A stretch of DNA of 58,196 bases. Origin: Gemmatimonadaceae bacterium (lineage in GTDB: Bacteria; Gemmatimonadota; Gemmatimonadetes; Gemmatimonadales; Gemmatimonadaceae). Every line of letters starts with the position of its first letter. Positions within the stretch are counted from its first letter, which is position 1. The translations under genes were made by a program, and so were the position numbers. Shown here one piece after another: positions 43,486-54,447 of the stretch. The stretch is taken from positions 1 through 58,196 of the forward strand of contig JADZAN010000021.1 in assembly GCA_020852815.1 (NCBI GenBank). The letters are read 5' to 3'. The notes beneath the pieces are model-generated. The model searched no databases and was not told the DNA's origin. It saw only the letters and a list, made by a program, of their open reading frames with translations.

Positions 43486-44865
43486 CTATCTAGGCTCTAT
43501 ATAGACTGGAAACTCCGCCGTCCTCACCCACGGCTCCGCCTCATACGCCTCCACCCCCGCCTTCGTCACGCGGTGCGACACGAGCGGGAGCGGGGGCTCG
43601 GCTTCCTCGGCGATGTGGAACGACTCGGCTAACGATGCCATGCCGGCGGCGATTCCCGCCTCGTCGCGGGCAAAGATCGTCGCGATCGGTTCACCCACGC
43701 GCACCACGTCGCCGGGGCGGGCGCGGATCACGAAGCCGACGCTCGGGTCGATCGCGTCGTCCATGCGCGTGCGGCCGCCGCCCAGCGCGATGATCCCCCG
43801 CCCCACGGCCCGCGGCTCCACGCGGGCAATCACCCCCGCCGTCGGCGCCGTGAAGATCTCGACCTCCTTCGCCTGCGGCAGGCGCGATGGGTCGTCGACG
43901 ACCCTCGGGTCGCCCCCCTGCGCCTCGATGATCCGCTGGAACATCTCGGCGGCGCGCCCGCTGGAGAGCGAGACCTCCATCTTCCGCCGCGCCTGGTCGG
44001 TGTTGGCGGCGGCGCCGCCCAGCACCAGCATCTCCGCGCCTAACGCGTAGGTCACCTGCATCAGGTCGGGGGGGCCCTCGCCGCGCAGGGCGGCAATCGA
44101 CTCCTCCACCTCCAGCGCATTGCCGCAGGCGCGACCCAGCGGGCGGTCCATGGCCGTCATCAACGCCACCACCGGACACCCGTGATCCTCGCCCAGCTCG
44201 ATCATCAGCCGGGAGAGGGCCACGCCACGGTCGAAGTCGGGGATGAACGACCCCGACCCGCGCTTCACGTCGAGCACCAACCCGGTGAGCCCCTCCGCCA
44301 GCTTCTTGCTCATGATCGACGCGGCGATGAGCGGGATACTCTCCACCGTGCACGTCGCGTCGCGAAGCGCGTACAGCTTGCGATCCATCGGCGCGATCTC
44401 GGCGCTCTGCCCGATCAGGGCGCAGCCCAACTCCTCCAGCTGCCGGCGCGCCTGTTCGAGCGTGAGCCGCGTCTGGAAGCCGTCAATCGACTCGAGCTTG
44501 TCCAGCGTCCCCCCCGTGTGCCCAAGGCCCCGCCCGGACATCATGGGAACGACGACGCCGAGTGAGGCGACGAGCGGGGCGAGGACGAGGGAGACCTTGT
44601 CGCCCACGCCGCCCGTGGAGTGCTTGTCCACGCGCCCTGCCGCCAAGTGCGAGAGCTCCAGCCGCTCCCCGCTCTGCAGCATCGACTGCGTCAGCGCCCC
44701 CACCTCCTCACGGTCCAGTCCGTGGATGAAGGCTGCCATGAGGAACGCCGCCATCTGGTAGTCCGTCATGCTCCCCGAGGTGTAGGCGCGCGACAGCGCG
44801 TCCCACTCGGGGGGCGTGAGGCGTCCACCATCGCGTTTCCTCTCGATCAGGCGTTGGGCAAGCAT
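43486..44865 (-). CDS. Pyrimidine-nucleoside/thymidine phosphorylase
   Basis: Phosphorolysis of pyrimidine (deoxy)nucleosides in nucleoside salvage; 459 residues. The family signature is at about 80-110: DKHSTGGVGDKVSLVLAPLV, then SGRGLGHTGGTLDKLESI. Later blocks are LVLDVKRGSGSF and ALGGGRTRMDDAIDPSVGF. DeoA (thymidine) and Pdp (broad) types cannot be told apart here. I chose the ATG at 44865 because a promoter (TTGAGG-16-TAATAC) overlaps the upstream GTG at 44901, which would lie outside the transcript. Confidence 0.92.
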   Translation of the reverse strand: MLAQRLIERKRDGGRLTPPEWDALSRAYTSGSMTDYQMAAFLMAAFIHGLDREEVGALTQSMLQSGERLELSHLAAGRVDKHSTGGVGDKVSLVLAPLVASLGVVVPMMSGRGLGHTGGTLDKLESIDGFQTRLTLEQARRQLEELGCALIGQSAEIAPMDRKLYALRDATCTVESIPLIAASIMSKKLAEGLTGLVLDVKRGSGSFIPDFDRGVALSRLMIELGEDHGCPVVALMTAMDRPLGRACGNALEVEESIAALRGEGPPDLMQVTYALGAEMLVLGGAAANTDQARRKMEVSLSSGRAAEMFQRIIEAQGGDPRVVDDPSRLPQAKEVEIFTAPTAGVIARVEPRAVGRGIIALGGGRTRMDDAIDPSVGFVIRARPGDVVRVGEPIATIFARDEAGIAAGMASLAESFHIAEEAEPPLPLVSHRVTKAGVEAYEAEPWVRTAEFPVYIEPR

Positions 44866-44881
44866 GTCCGGCTCGATTCGG

Positions 44882-44909
44882 GTATTATCACGCACCCCCA
44901 CGACCTCAA
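44882..44909 (-). promoter_or_regulatory. Promoter of the pyrimidine phosphorylase gene
   Basis: On the minus strand, TTGAGG (44909-44904), 16-nt spacer, TAATAC (44887-44882). The predicted start leaves a 5' leader of only about 10-15 nt before the ATG at 44865. Confidence 0.5.
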
Positions 44910-44957
44910 CCCCGGCGCCTGGCCAGGCGCCCCAGAGCGGAGACGTGGCGATTTCTC

Positions 44958-45752
44958 ATGTTGTTCCAGCTGACCATCCAATCCTTCTTCCGCCCCATCG
45001 TCGTGGCGGGAGCGCTGCTCCTGCCCGGTAGTCTCGGCCACGCGCAGTCGTCGGCGAGCGACCACATTGCACAGGGCGACCGTGAGTCGGCCGCCTTCAA
45101 TCCTGTCGCGGCGCTCGTGCACTACGAGGCGGCGATCGCGGCAGACCCCCGCAACGGCGAGGCGCTGGGCAAGGCCTCGCGCACCGCCGTCGACATCGGA
45201 GAGCAGGCGACCGACGCCGCCAAGCGCACCGAGGTGTACCGCAAGGGAGAGCAATACGCGCGGCGCGCCGTCGAGGCAAGTCCTAACGATCCGGAGGCGC
45301 ACTTCCACCTGGCGCGCGCGCTGGGGCGTAACGCCCTCTCGCTGGGCGTGCGTGACCGCGTGAAGTACGCCAACGAGATCCGCGCCCAGGCGCTGGAGGC
45401 GCTGCGCCTCGACCCCAACCACGCCGGCGCGCTGCACGTCATGGGGGTGTGGAACGCCGAGGTGATGCGCCTCAACGGCGTGGAGCGATTCTTCGCGAAG
45501 AATGTGCTTGGCGGCAAGACGTTCGGAATGGCCAACTGGAAGGACGCCGTGTCGAACCTCGAGAAGGCCGTCGCCGTCGATCCCGCACGGCTCACCCACC
45601 ACCTCGACCTCGGGATGATCTACCTCGACGTCGGCGAGAAGGCAAAGGCGCGAGAGCAGCTCGAACTGGTGGTGCGCGGCCAGCAGACCGACTACAACGA
45701 CCCGGTGTACAAGCGGCAGGCCGAGGCGGCCCTGCGCAAGATCAAGGACTAG
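44958..45752 (+). CDS. Secreted TPR-repeat protein
   Basis: 264 residues: signal peptide (FFRPIVVAGALLLPGSLGHAQ) then TPR-like helices: AALVHYEAAIAADPRNGEAL, ARRAVEASPNDPEAHFHLAR, ALEALRLDPNHAGALHVMGV, NLEKAVAVDPARLTHHLDLG. Similar in plan to RMD/regulator-type TPR proteins. Probably a periplasmic scaffold. It is 13 nt upstream of a response-regulator gene on the same strand. Confidence 0.8.
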   Translation: MLFQLTIQSFFRPIVVAGALLLPGSLGHAQSSASDHIAQGDRESAAFNPVAALVHYEAAIAADPRNGEALGKASRTAVDIGEQATDAAKRTEVYRKGEQYARRAVEASPNDPEAHFHLARALGRNALSLGVRDRVKYANEIRAQALEALRLDPNHAGALHVMGVWNAEVMRLNGVERFFAKNVLGGKTFGMANWKDAVSNLEKAVAVDPARLTHHLDLGMIYLDVGEKAKAREQLELVVRGQQTDYNDPVYKRQAEAALRKIKD

Positions 45753-45765
45753 GACCAAGACTCGC

Positions 45766-46158
45766 ATGAGCGGCTCGCGCGACCGGACAGTCCTCATCGT
45801 CGAGGACAACGAGGACAACCGCATCGTCTACTCGACCATCCTGCGCCACCACGGCTTCGTCGTGAGCGAGGCGCTGGATGGTGAGGAGGGGATCGCCAAG
45901 GCACGGCGGGAATTGCCGGACATCATCCTGATGGACATCTCCATCCCGTTGATCGACGGATGGGAAGTGACCCGTCAGCTCAAGGGCGACGACTCGACCC
46001 GGCGCATCCCCGTCATCGCCCTCACCGCGCACGCCATGCCCGGCGATCGCGAACACGCCCTCGCCGTGGGATGCGACGGATACCTGGCTAAACCGTGTGA
46101 GCCACGCGCCGTCCTGGCAGAGGTCAATCGCCTCATCCAGCCGCCGCGCGAAAGCTGA
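45766..46158 (+). CDS. Single-domain response regulator (DivK/CheY-like)
   Basis: 130 residues, receiver domain only. Acidic pocket VEDNEDN (12-18), phospho-acceptor Asp57 (ILMDISIPL), Thr in ALTAHAM, Lys in YLAKPCEP. No output domain, so it likely acts by protein contact. No histidine kinase is adjacent; the downstream GAF protein could be a partner (inference). Followed by an 11-bp hairpin. Confidence 0.92.
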   Translation: MSGSRDRTVLIVEDNEDNRIVYSTILRHHGFVVSEALDGEEGIAKARRELPDIILMDISIPLIDGWEVTRQLKGDDSTRRIPVIALTAHAMPGDREHALAVGCDGYLAKPCEPRAVLAEVNRLIQPPRES

Positions 46159-46164
46159 GCCCAT

Positions 46165-46190
46165 CGCGGCGTGACCCCCGTCACGCCGCG
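46165..46190. terminator. 11-bp perfect hairpin after the response regulator
   Basis: CGCGGCGTGAC (46165-46175), loop CCCC, GTCACGCCGCG (46180-46190), 7 nt after the stop codon. No U-tract follows. A likely transcript end or stability element. Confidence 0.55.
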
Positions 46191-46350
46191 CTCATGTCGC
46201 GCACGGAACTCGTGTCGTGCGCTCCCGCACGCATTGACGGCACGTCGCGCTTGCGCGTCTTACAGGCGAGCCCGCTTCGCATTTCGAGCAGCGTGGTCGC
46301 CGCCTCTCGACCGCGCCCCCGGCTCCGTGCCGCCACTCGTCGCCCTTCGC

Positions 46351-47175
46351 ATGTCGTCTCCCGTCGTCCCGTCGCTCGCGCACGATTCCGTCGCCTCGCC
46401 GGCGCTCGACGTCGCGTCGCTGCGCGAGCGCGTGGACGCGCTCACGCGCGAGCGCGACCAGCTCCTGGTAGTGGTTGACCTGCAGCAGGAACTGGGCGGG
46501 TCGTTGCAGGTGGCGGAGGTCCTGCAGCGCCTGACGAGTCGCCTGGGTGAGCTATTCGGGCTCGATCGCGCGTCGATCTACCTGGCGGGCGATGGACGCC
46601 GTGAGGGGCATCGCGAGGTGCGCCTGGTGGCGACGTTCGAGAACCCGTCGATCAGCAACGTCGTCGTCGACCTGGACCGCTATCCGGAGTTGGCCGACGC
46701 CTTCTCGTCAGGGCAGACCGTCGTCATTCCCGACGCCGTTGCCGACCCGCGCCTCGCCTCGGTGCGAGCGGCGCTCGACCTGCGCAGCGTACGCTCCATC
46801 ATCGTCGTCCCCATGCGGTGGCGCGCCGCCGTCATCGGCGCCATCGTGCTGCGCACGGAGCGTGGCGGAACGCCGTTCTCCGAGGCGGACGTGCGCTTCT
46901 GCGAGGTGATTGCTTCCCTCACGGCGCGCGCACTGCGCAACGCGCACCGCTTCGAGAAGATCCAGCAGGCCAGCGACGCCGAGTCGGAACGCCGCCGGCG
47001 TGGCGAACTGGAACGCATCGCCTTCGTGGCCTTCCTCCGGCGCCTCATGGCGAGATACGCGCGCAGCGACGACCAGCGCTGGTCCGAAACGCTCCTGCCG
47101 CGCGAGTCCGACGAGGAACTCGACCGCCTGGTGTCGGTGGCAATGCAGGTGATAGAGGAAGAGGCAAAGGGATAG
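46351..47175 (+). CDS. GAF-domain protein
   Basis: 274 residues from ATG 46351. A short coiled coil (VASLRERVDALTRERDQLLVVVDLQQELGG) leads into a GAF domain (about 60-215: GLDRASIYLAG, VVIPDAVADPR, SIIVVPMRWRAAVIGAIVLR, ALRNAHRFEKI), then a charged helical tail. No kinase, cyclase or EAL/GGDEF output. Probably a small-molecule sensor or adaptor. Longer in-frame upstream sequence is Arg-rich and rejected as start. Confidence 0.85.
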   Translation: MSSPVVPSLAHDSVASPALDVASLRERVDALTRERDQLLVVVDLQQELGGSLQVAEVLQRLTSRLGELFGLDRASIYLAGDGRREGHREVRLVATFENPSISNVVVDLDRYPELADAFSSGQTVVIPDAVADPRLASVRAALDLRSVRSIIVVPMRWRAAVIGAIVLRTERGGTPFSEADVRFCEVIASLTARALRNAHRFEKIQQASDAESERRRRGELERIAFVAFLRRLMARYARSDDQRWSETLLPRESDEELDRLVSVAMQVIEEEAKG

Positions 47176-47244
47176 CAGGACAGCGCCCGGTTGGCGCGGA
47201 GCGGCGTCGCGCGGTCCGGCATGGCGCGGTGTTACGTGTCGTGA

Positions 47245-50013
<2,769 letters not shown>

Positions 50014-50049
50014 CAACCGGGAATCGCCAGCACACGCCGAGATACGCCC

Positions 50050-50610
50050 ATGCCACAGCCGCTCGACCTCACCCACCACGGGATGCTCGCCCTCACGCGC
50101 TCCTCGCTCGCGACGCTGCGCGCGGCCCTGCTGCGCGATGGCGGTCCCGACGCCGCGGTCTACCTGCAGGAAGCCGGATACGCCGGCGGTGACGCGATGT
50201 GGGAGGCGTTCAGGCGATGGCTGGCCGAGCGCAGCGACATCCCCGCCGAACAGCTCGACGTGGAATCGTTCGAGCAACGCGCCACCGAGTTCTTCCGCGA
50301 CGCCGGCTGGGGGAGCATCACCGTGGGCTCCATTGGCGACGTGGTGGCCACGCTCGACTCCAGCGACTGGGGCGAGTCGGACCCGGGGAGCGCGATGGAT
50401 CACCCCTGCTGTCACCTGACCACGGGGATGTTCGCCGACCTGTTCGGGCGCGTGGCGGGTGCCCCGGTGGCTGTGCTCGAGGTCGAGTGCCGCTCCGCCG
50501 GCGCTCCTCGTTGCCGCTTCCTGGTGGGGAGCCCCGCGGTGATGGAGCAGCTCTACGACGACATGGGGCGCGGCCTCCCGTACGAAGAGGCCATTAGCGC
50601 CTGCGCGTGA
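50050..50610 (+). CDS. V4R-domain protein
   Basis: 186 residues. The C-terminal half matches the V4R (4-vinyl reductase) small-molecule-binding domain: MDHPCCHLTTGMFADLFGRVAG, then VLEVECRSAGAPRCRFLVGS, with the Cys/His cluster typical of this domain. The N-terminal half is helical (SLATLRAALLRDGGPDAAVYL). No output domain. Follows ligA by 36 nt; probably a ligand sensor or adaptor. Function unknown. Confidence 0.75.
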   Translation: MPQPLDLTHHGMLALTRSSLATLRAALLRDGGPDAAVYLQEAGYAGGDAMWEAFRRWLAERSDIPAEQLDVESFEQRATEFFRDAGWGSITVGSIGDVVATLDSSDWGESDPGSAMDHPCCHLTTGMFADLFGRVAGAPVAVLEVECRSAGAPRCRFLVGSPAVMEQLYDDMGRGLPYEEAISACA

Positions 50611-50680
50611 CCTGCCGCCGCCGGCGAGAGCGGGGCCGAAATCGGTACTCAAGTGCCGGGTATTAGAGGACGACAATGAA

Positions 50681-50715
50681 ACGGGGAGGATGCGGCAGGG
50701 GCCGCTCCTCCCCGT
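50681..50715. promoter_or_regulatory. Stacked hairpin upstream of the PAS gene
   Basis: ACGGGGAGGA (50681-50690) pairs perfectly with TCCTCCCCGT (50706-50715); inside it GCGGC (50692-50696) pairs with GCCGC (50701-50705) around AGGG, leaving one bulged T. It could end the V4R transcript or act in the PAS leader, 57 nt before its ATG. No U-run on the plus strand. Confidence 0.55.
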
Positions 50716-50772
50716 CGTCGTGCTCCGAGGGTCGGCGCGCGACGCCCGACCGATTCGCCCCCGAGGTACCGC

Positions 50773-51339
50773 ATGGGAACCACCTCCCCCCGCGCCCCGC
50801 GCGATTCCATCTCGATGCGCGCCCTGGAGTGCTGCCCCGACTCCATCCTCCTCATGATGGGTATGGTCGAACCGATCGGCCCCACGATCATCTTCGTCAA
50901 CAAGGCGTTCGAACGGCTCACGGGCTACCGCCGCAGCGAGGCCTGGGGGCAGACGCCCCGAGCGCTCCTGAATCCGGGGTTCGACGCCAGCTCACCCGAC
51001 CCCATGCTGGCCGCACTCCGCGCCGGCGAGGACTTCCACGGCGAGCTGTCCCACGTGCGAAGGGACGGCTCGACGTACGTCGCCGACTGGAAGGTCTCAC
51101 CCATGCGCGACGCGAGCGGCGAGATCACTCACTGGATCGCGGTCCAGCGCGAGGTGCAGGCCGCGCGCGGATGTGCTGACAGCACAGCGACTTCCGCCGA
51201 GTGGGCCGCATCGGGGAGGAGCGGGAGCGAGACCCCGGCCATGCGCGCCTCCGCACTCGCCATCGCCACGCTGCGCGTCGAGCAGGTCACGGTGGAGCCC
51301 GAACAGCACGCCCTCGCGGGCGCCGGCGCCCTCGCCTAA
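50773..51339 (+). CDS. Stand-alone PAS-domain protein
   Basis: 188 residues. One PAS core (about 20-130): GPTIIFVNKAFERLTGYRRSEAWGQ, GEDFHGELSHVRRDGSTYVADWKVSPMRDASGEITHWIAVQREV. The LOV photo-active Cys is absent (GQTPRALLNP where GRNCRFLQ would be). The C-terminal 55 residues are Ala/Ser-rich, without an output domain. The TAA stop lies within a CCTAACG motif. Its stop nearly meets the convergent phosphoribosyltransferase gene (4-nt overlap of ends). Confidence 0.85.
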   Translation: MGTTSPRAPRDSISMRALECCPDSILLMMGMVEPIGPTIIFVNKAFERLTGYRRSEAWGQTPRALLNPGFDASSPDPMLAALRAGEDFHGELSHVRRDGSTYVADWKVSPMRDASGEITHWIAVQREVQAARGCADSTATSAEWAASGRSGSETPAMRASALAIATLRVEQVTVEPEQHALAGAGALA

Positions 51340-51854
51340 CGCGCCTCGAAGTACTTCGGGTTCGCCACGAGTTCGCCGTTCACCAGCACCTCTCGATCCC
51401 ACGGGAGGACGATGGTGCTCTCCGTGGCCAGGGCGTGAAAATCCGGCTCATACACCCCCGTCTTGAACGAGACCGCGGTGCGTACCTCGGCGGCCCCGGC
51501 GTTCACGATCGCCGCAACCGCCAGCCGCATCGTGGCCCCGCTGTCGCACGTCTCGTCGACGATGAGGACGCGCTTGCCGCGCACTTCGTGCGGGGCGGCC
51601 CCCAGCACGGCAGGGGTCTCGCGCACCTGTTCGTGGTCGCGCCGGCTCACGAGGATCGACCGGAACTCGCGCTCCAGGATGGCGGCCACCACCGCCCCGG
51701 GAATCACGCCGGCCGTGGCGACACCGACCACGATCTCCGGGTCGAAGCTGCGCGCCACCTTGAGGGCGAGTGCGCGTGACAGCTCGCCAAAGAGCGGCCA
51801 CTCCACATCGAACCGCCCCTTGGTGGGATCGACTTCATAGCGTCGCGGCGACAT
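51336..51854 (-). CDS. Purine-type phosphoribosyltransferase
   Basis: Type I PRTase fold, 172 residues. The PRPP-binding loop VLIVDETCDSGATMRLA (about 95-111) has Glu-Thr where most members have Asp-Asp/Val. GVATAGVIPGAVVAAIL is the PPi loop. The C-terminal hood (YEPDFHALATESTIVLPW) resembles xanthine-guanine/hypoxanthine PRTases. Probably purine salvage; base specificity is not decidable. Confidence 0.8.
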   Translation of the reverse strand: MSPRRYEVDPTKGRFDVEWPLFGELSRALALKVARSFDPEIVVGVATAGVIPGAVVAAILEREFRSILVSRRDHEQVRETPAVLGAAPHEVRGKRVLIVDETCDSGATMRLAVAAIVNAGAAEVRTAVSFKTGVYEPDFHALATESTIVLPWDREVLVNGELVANPKYFEAR

Positions 51855-52202
51855 CGTGGCTCCTCGGCGTGATCGTCGTGGGCGTTGGCCGCTCAGGCGC
51901 TCCGCGTGAGAGCGGGACCCGACCGACGGGGAATGGCGACTCCCGGCAACCTAGCGACGCGCATCGGGGCAGGCGAGTTGGTGATCTCCGACGCATGCGT
52001 CGGGCGGCACGATGCGCCAACGTGGTCGTGCCGCGAGTTCGCGCGATTGCACACGGCGGAGTTGACGCGGTTGCCCACGATGCGGCGGCACGATAGTTTT
52101 GCGCGCGAAGCGCCGTGTCGCGCGCCCGGTCTTCACTTGGTGGTTGCGGCGTTCGCCGTGTAGACGGGAGCGTCGGCCTCCTTCCAGCCCAGCCTCGATC
52201 GC
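51855..52202. other. 348-nt divergent spacer, no gene seen
   Basis: Lies between the phosphoribosyltransferase (minus) and the TPR gene (plus). Short open frames here look random. TTGACG at about 52062 and the AT-richer GATAGTTTT near 52092 hint at a promoter for the TPR-ParA unit, but no pair has good spacing. Confidence 0.35.
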
Positions 52203-52658
52203 ATGTCATGGTTGAGCCGCCTCCTTGGCGGCGGGAATGACAAGAGCAACCGGCGCCTCGACTATCTCAACGAGGCGCTGACCCTCGAGAAGTCGGGGGA
52301 CATCGAAGCTGCCCTGACCTCGTACCGCCTCGCCCTGCGCGAGAAGCCGGACGATCACAAGATCCTGATCAACATGGCCATTGCCTATTCGCGCCAGTCG
52401 CGATTGGACGAGGCCATCCGCTGTTACAAGCGGGCACTCGAGATCGATCCGTCGCTGGCCGCGGCGCATTACGGGCTCGCCTTCCTCCTCATCAAGCGGG
52501 GCGATCGCGACGAGGCGACGGTGCACCTCGAGTCCTTCCTGTCGTCGCCTCCAAAGAGCGCCGACCCGGCCAACATCGAGCACGCGCGAAAGGCACTGGA
52601 CGACCTGCGCAATCCGCAGGTCGATGAGACGGCGGAGTCGCCAGAAGTCGGCGGCTAA
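52203..52658 (+). CDS. Cytoplasmic TPR protein next to ParA
   Basis: 151 residues. Three TPR-like repeats: LNEALTLEKSGDIEAALTSYRLALREKPDD, INMAIAYSRQSRLDEAIRCYKRALEIDPS, YGLAFLLIKRGDRDEATVHLESFL. No signal peptide; the N-terminus has a short amphipathic stretch MSWLSRLLGGGN. Two nt upstream of the ParA-like ATPase, so an operon; may serve as its partner. Confidence 0.8.
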   Translation: MSWLSRLLGGGNDKSNRRLDYLNEALTLEKSGDIEAALTSYRLALREKPDDHKILINMAIAYSRQSRLDEAIRCYKRALEIDPSLAAAHYGLAFLLIKRGDRDEATVHLESFLSSPPKSADPANIEHARKALDDLRNPQVDETAESPEVGG

Positions 52659-52660
52659 CA

Positions 52661-53428
52661 GTGGGGCGCGTCCTCGCGGTCGTCAGTCAGAAGGGAGGGG
52701 TTGGCAAGACCACCACGTCGGTGAACCTGGCCGCGGCTTTCGCCCGGCGCGGGCTCAAGACGCTCGTCATCGACGTGGACCCCCAGGGCGCCGTGCGATA
52801 CGGCATCGGACTCCGGCGCGGGCATCCCAGCTTTGGGTTCGCCGACTACCTCAACGGCCAGCGAACGCTGCGGGAGATCATCCTCCCCACCGCCCTTCCC
52901 TGGCTTCGCGTGATCCTGGCCGGTTCGGTCTCCGACTCCGCCGATCACACCTTCTATCAGCAGCTCATCGCCGAGACGAACGTCCTGCGCGATCTCCTGC
53001 AGACGGCGCGCGAACGCTGCGACGTGGTGGTGGTCGACACGCCCCCCGGGCTCGGCCCCATCGTCCACCGCGTCCTCGAGGCGTCGCAGCACGTCATCGT
53101 CCCGCTGCAATGCGAACCGCTCGCCCTGCAGACAACTCCGCAGATCCTTCGGGGTATCCAGGAGATCGTGGACCACAACCGCGAACTCACCCTGGACGGG
53201 ATTCTGCTCACGATGTTCGAGCCCAACCAACCGTCGTCGCAGCGCGTGGCGGACTACGTGCGGGAGCACCTCCCGCGCAACATGGTGTTCGATGTCGTGG
53301 TGCCGCGCACCGAGGCGGCGCTCGAAGCCTTTGCTGCGGGTCAGCCGGTGGTGCTGCGCACCCCTGCCGACGCCGCCTCGCAATCGTACATCAACCTCGC
53401 GACGCTCCTGTCGGAGCGCTTTCGCTGA
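52661..53428 (+). CDS. ParA/Soj-family ATPase
   Basis: 255 residues from a GTG. Deviant Walker A KGGVGKTTTS (11-20) with the signature lysine, IDVDPQGAVRYGIG, Walker B VVVVDTPPGLGP, and the VPLQCEPLAL switch typical of Soj/ParA. No parB follows, so it may position something other than the chromosome, perhaps through the upstream TPR protein. Cytosolic, probably dimerises on ATP. Confidence 0.9.
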   Translation: MGRVLAVVSQKGGVGKTTTSVNLAAAFARRGLKTLVIDVDPQGAVRYGIGLRRGHPSFGFADYLNGQRTLREIILPTALPWLRVILAGSVSDSADHTFYQQLIAETNVLRDLLQTARERCDVVVVDTPPGLGPIVHRVLEASQHVIVPLQCEPLALQTTPQILRGIQEIVDHNRELTLDGILLTMFEPNQPSSQRVADYVREHLPRNMVFDVVVPRTEAALEAFAAGQPVVLRTPADAASQSYINLATLLSERFR

Positions 53429-53500
53429 GTTGCCGGTAAGCGCGTGGTTCCGGCGCGACCTTCCCGCGGCACTCCGTTGGTGATGATCGGCGCGAGCGTC

Positions 53501-54283
53501 ATGCTTCGGCGCCTCGGGCGATGCGTCGCCATCCCGGCCGTCGCGGCGCTGACGGCATTGCTGGCGTCGTGCATCGAACTGACCGTCGATCCCAAGGAGA
53601 TTGCGGCCATCGAGTTCATCGCGCCGGCCAACCCCTCGTTCGTCGTCGGCGACTCGCTGCGAGACACGTTGGGCGCGGTCACGTCGCTGCAGGCCAAGGT
53701 CTTCGACGCAGGGGGCGACCTGGTCCCCAATGCCCCGCTCTACTTCGTGACGGTCGATTCGCTGTCGAGGATCGCGGGCAATTCGCTCCTCGTCGCCAAC
53801 AAGAAGCTCGTGGGGACCACCAAGGTGTATGCCGTGAGCGGGCGGCTGCAGAGTGCGGCGCGATCGCTCGCCATCATCGCCAGCCCCGATTCCATCGCGT
53901 TCACGCCGGCCACGGTGGACACGATCAAGCTCAAGATCCCCAGCTCCGGCAGCACACTGGACACCTCTACAACGGTAAAGGTGACCGTTCGCGCCGCCGG
54001 CGGCGTGGCGAGCACCGTGCGTGTGCGCTTCGAACTCGAACGACGCGGCACGCTGCTGGGTCCCGCCGACACGGCGACCTACGCGCTGGTGAATACGGGA
54101 TTGATGCACAGTCGCATCGACACCACCGATGCCTCCGGCACGGCGTCGCGCACGCTGCGGGTGCGCGTGACGGCGGGAACGCCGGTGCTCGACACGCTGG
54201 TGGTGCGCGCCACCGCCACCATGGGCGGCGTGCTGCAGCACAAGCCGGCACTCAAGACGTTCCTGATCGTCCCCGCGCCGTAG
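53501..54283 (+). CDS. Predicted lipoprotein with Ig-like beta domains
   Basis: 260 residues from ATG 53501 (ATG 53483 is also possible). Lipoprotein signal with lipobox LLASC near residue 24 (AIPAVAALTALLASCIEL). The rest is beta-rich, Ser/Thr/Val-rich Ig/BIG-like sequence (e.g. FELERRGTLLGPADTATYALV, DTLVVRATATMGG). No known family. Likely outer- or inner-leaflet anchored in the periplasm. Function unknown. Confidence 0.65.
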   Translation: MLRRLGRCVAIPAVAALTALLASCIELTVDPKEIAAIEFIAPANPSFVVGDSLRDTLGAVTSLQAKVFDAGGDLVPNAPLYFVTVDSLSRIAGNSLLVANKKLVGTTKVYAVSGRLQSAARSLAIIASPDSIAFTPATVDTIKLKIPSSGSTLDTSTTVKVTVRAAGGVASTVRVRFELERRGTLLGPADTATYALVNTGLMHSRIDTTDASGTASRTLRVRVTAGTPVLDTLVVRATATMGGVLQHKPALKTFLIVPAP

Positions 54284-54447
54284 CCCACCATTCCGGCGCA
54301 CACGCCGGGACATTGCGCCCGTCGCCGTGTGGCGCACGGGCTACGGGCGTGCGACGAGCTGCCGAGTACCGTGGCGACGGTTCCGCTCGCTCGTCCGGCG
54401 GCGCAACTTCCCGCGTCGTTCGCTCTCACTCGTCGCAGGAGACCTCG

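Noticed and set aside
50773-51339. PAS protein as a LOV photoreceptor
   Set aside because: The required photo-active cysteine motif (GRNCRFLQ-type) is replaced by GQTPRALLNP.
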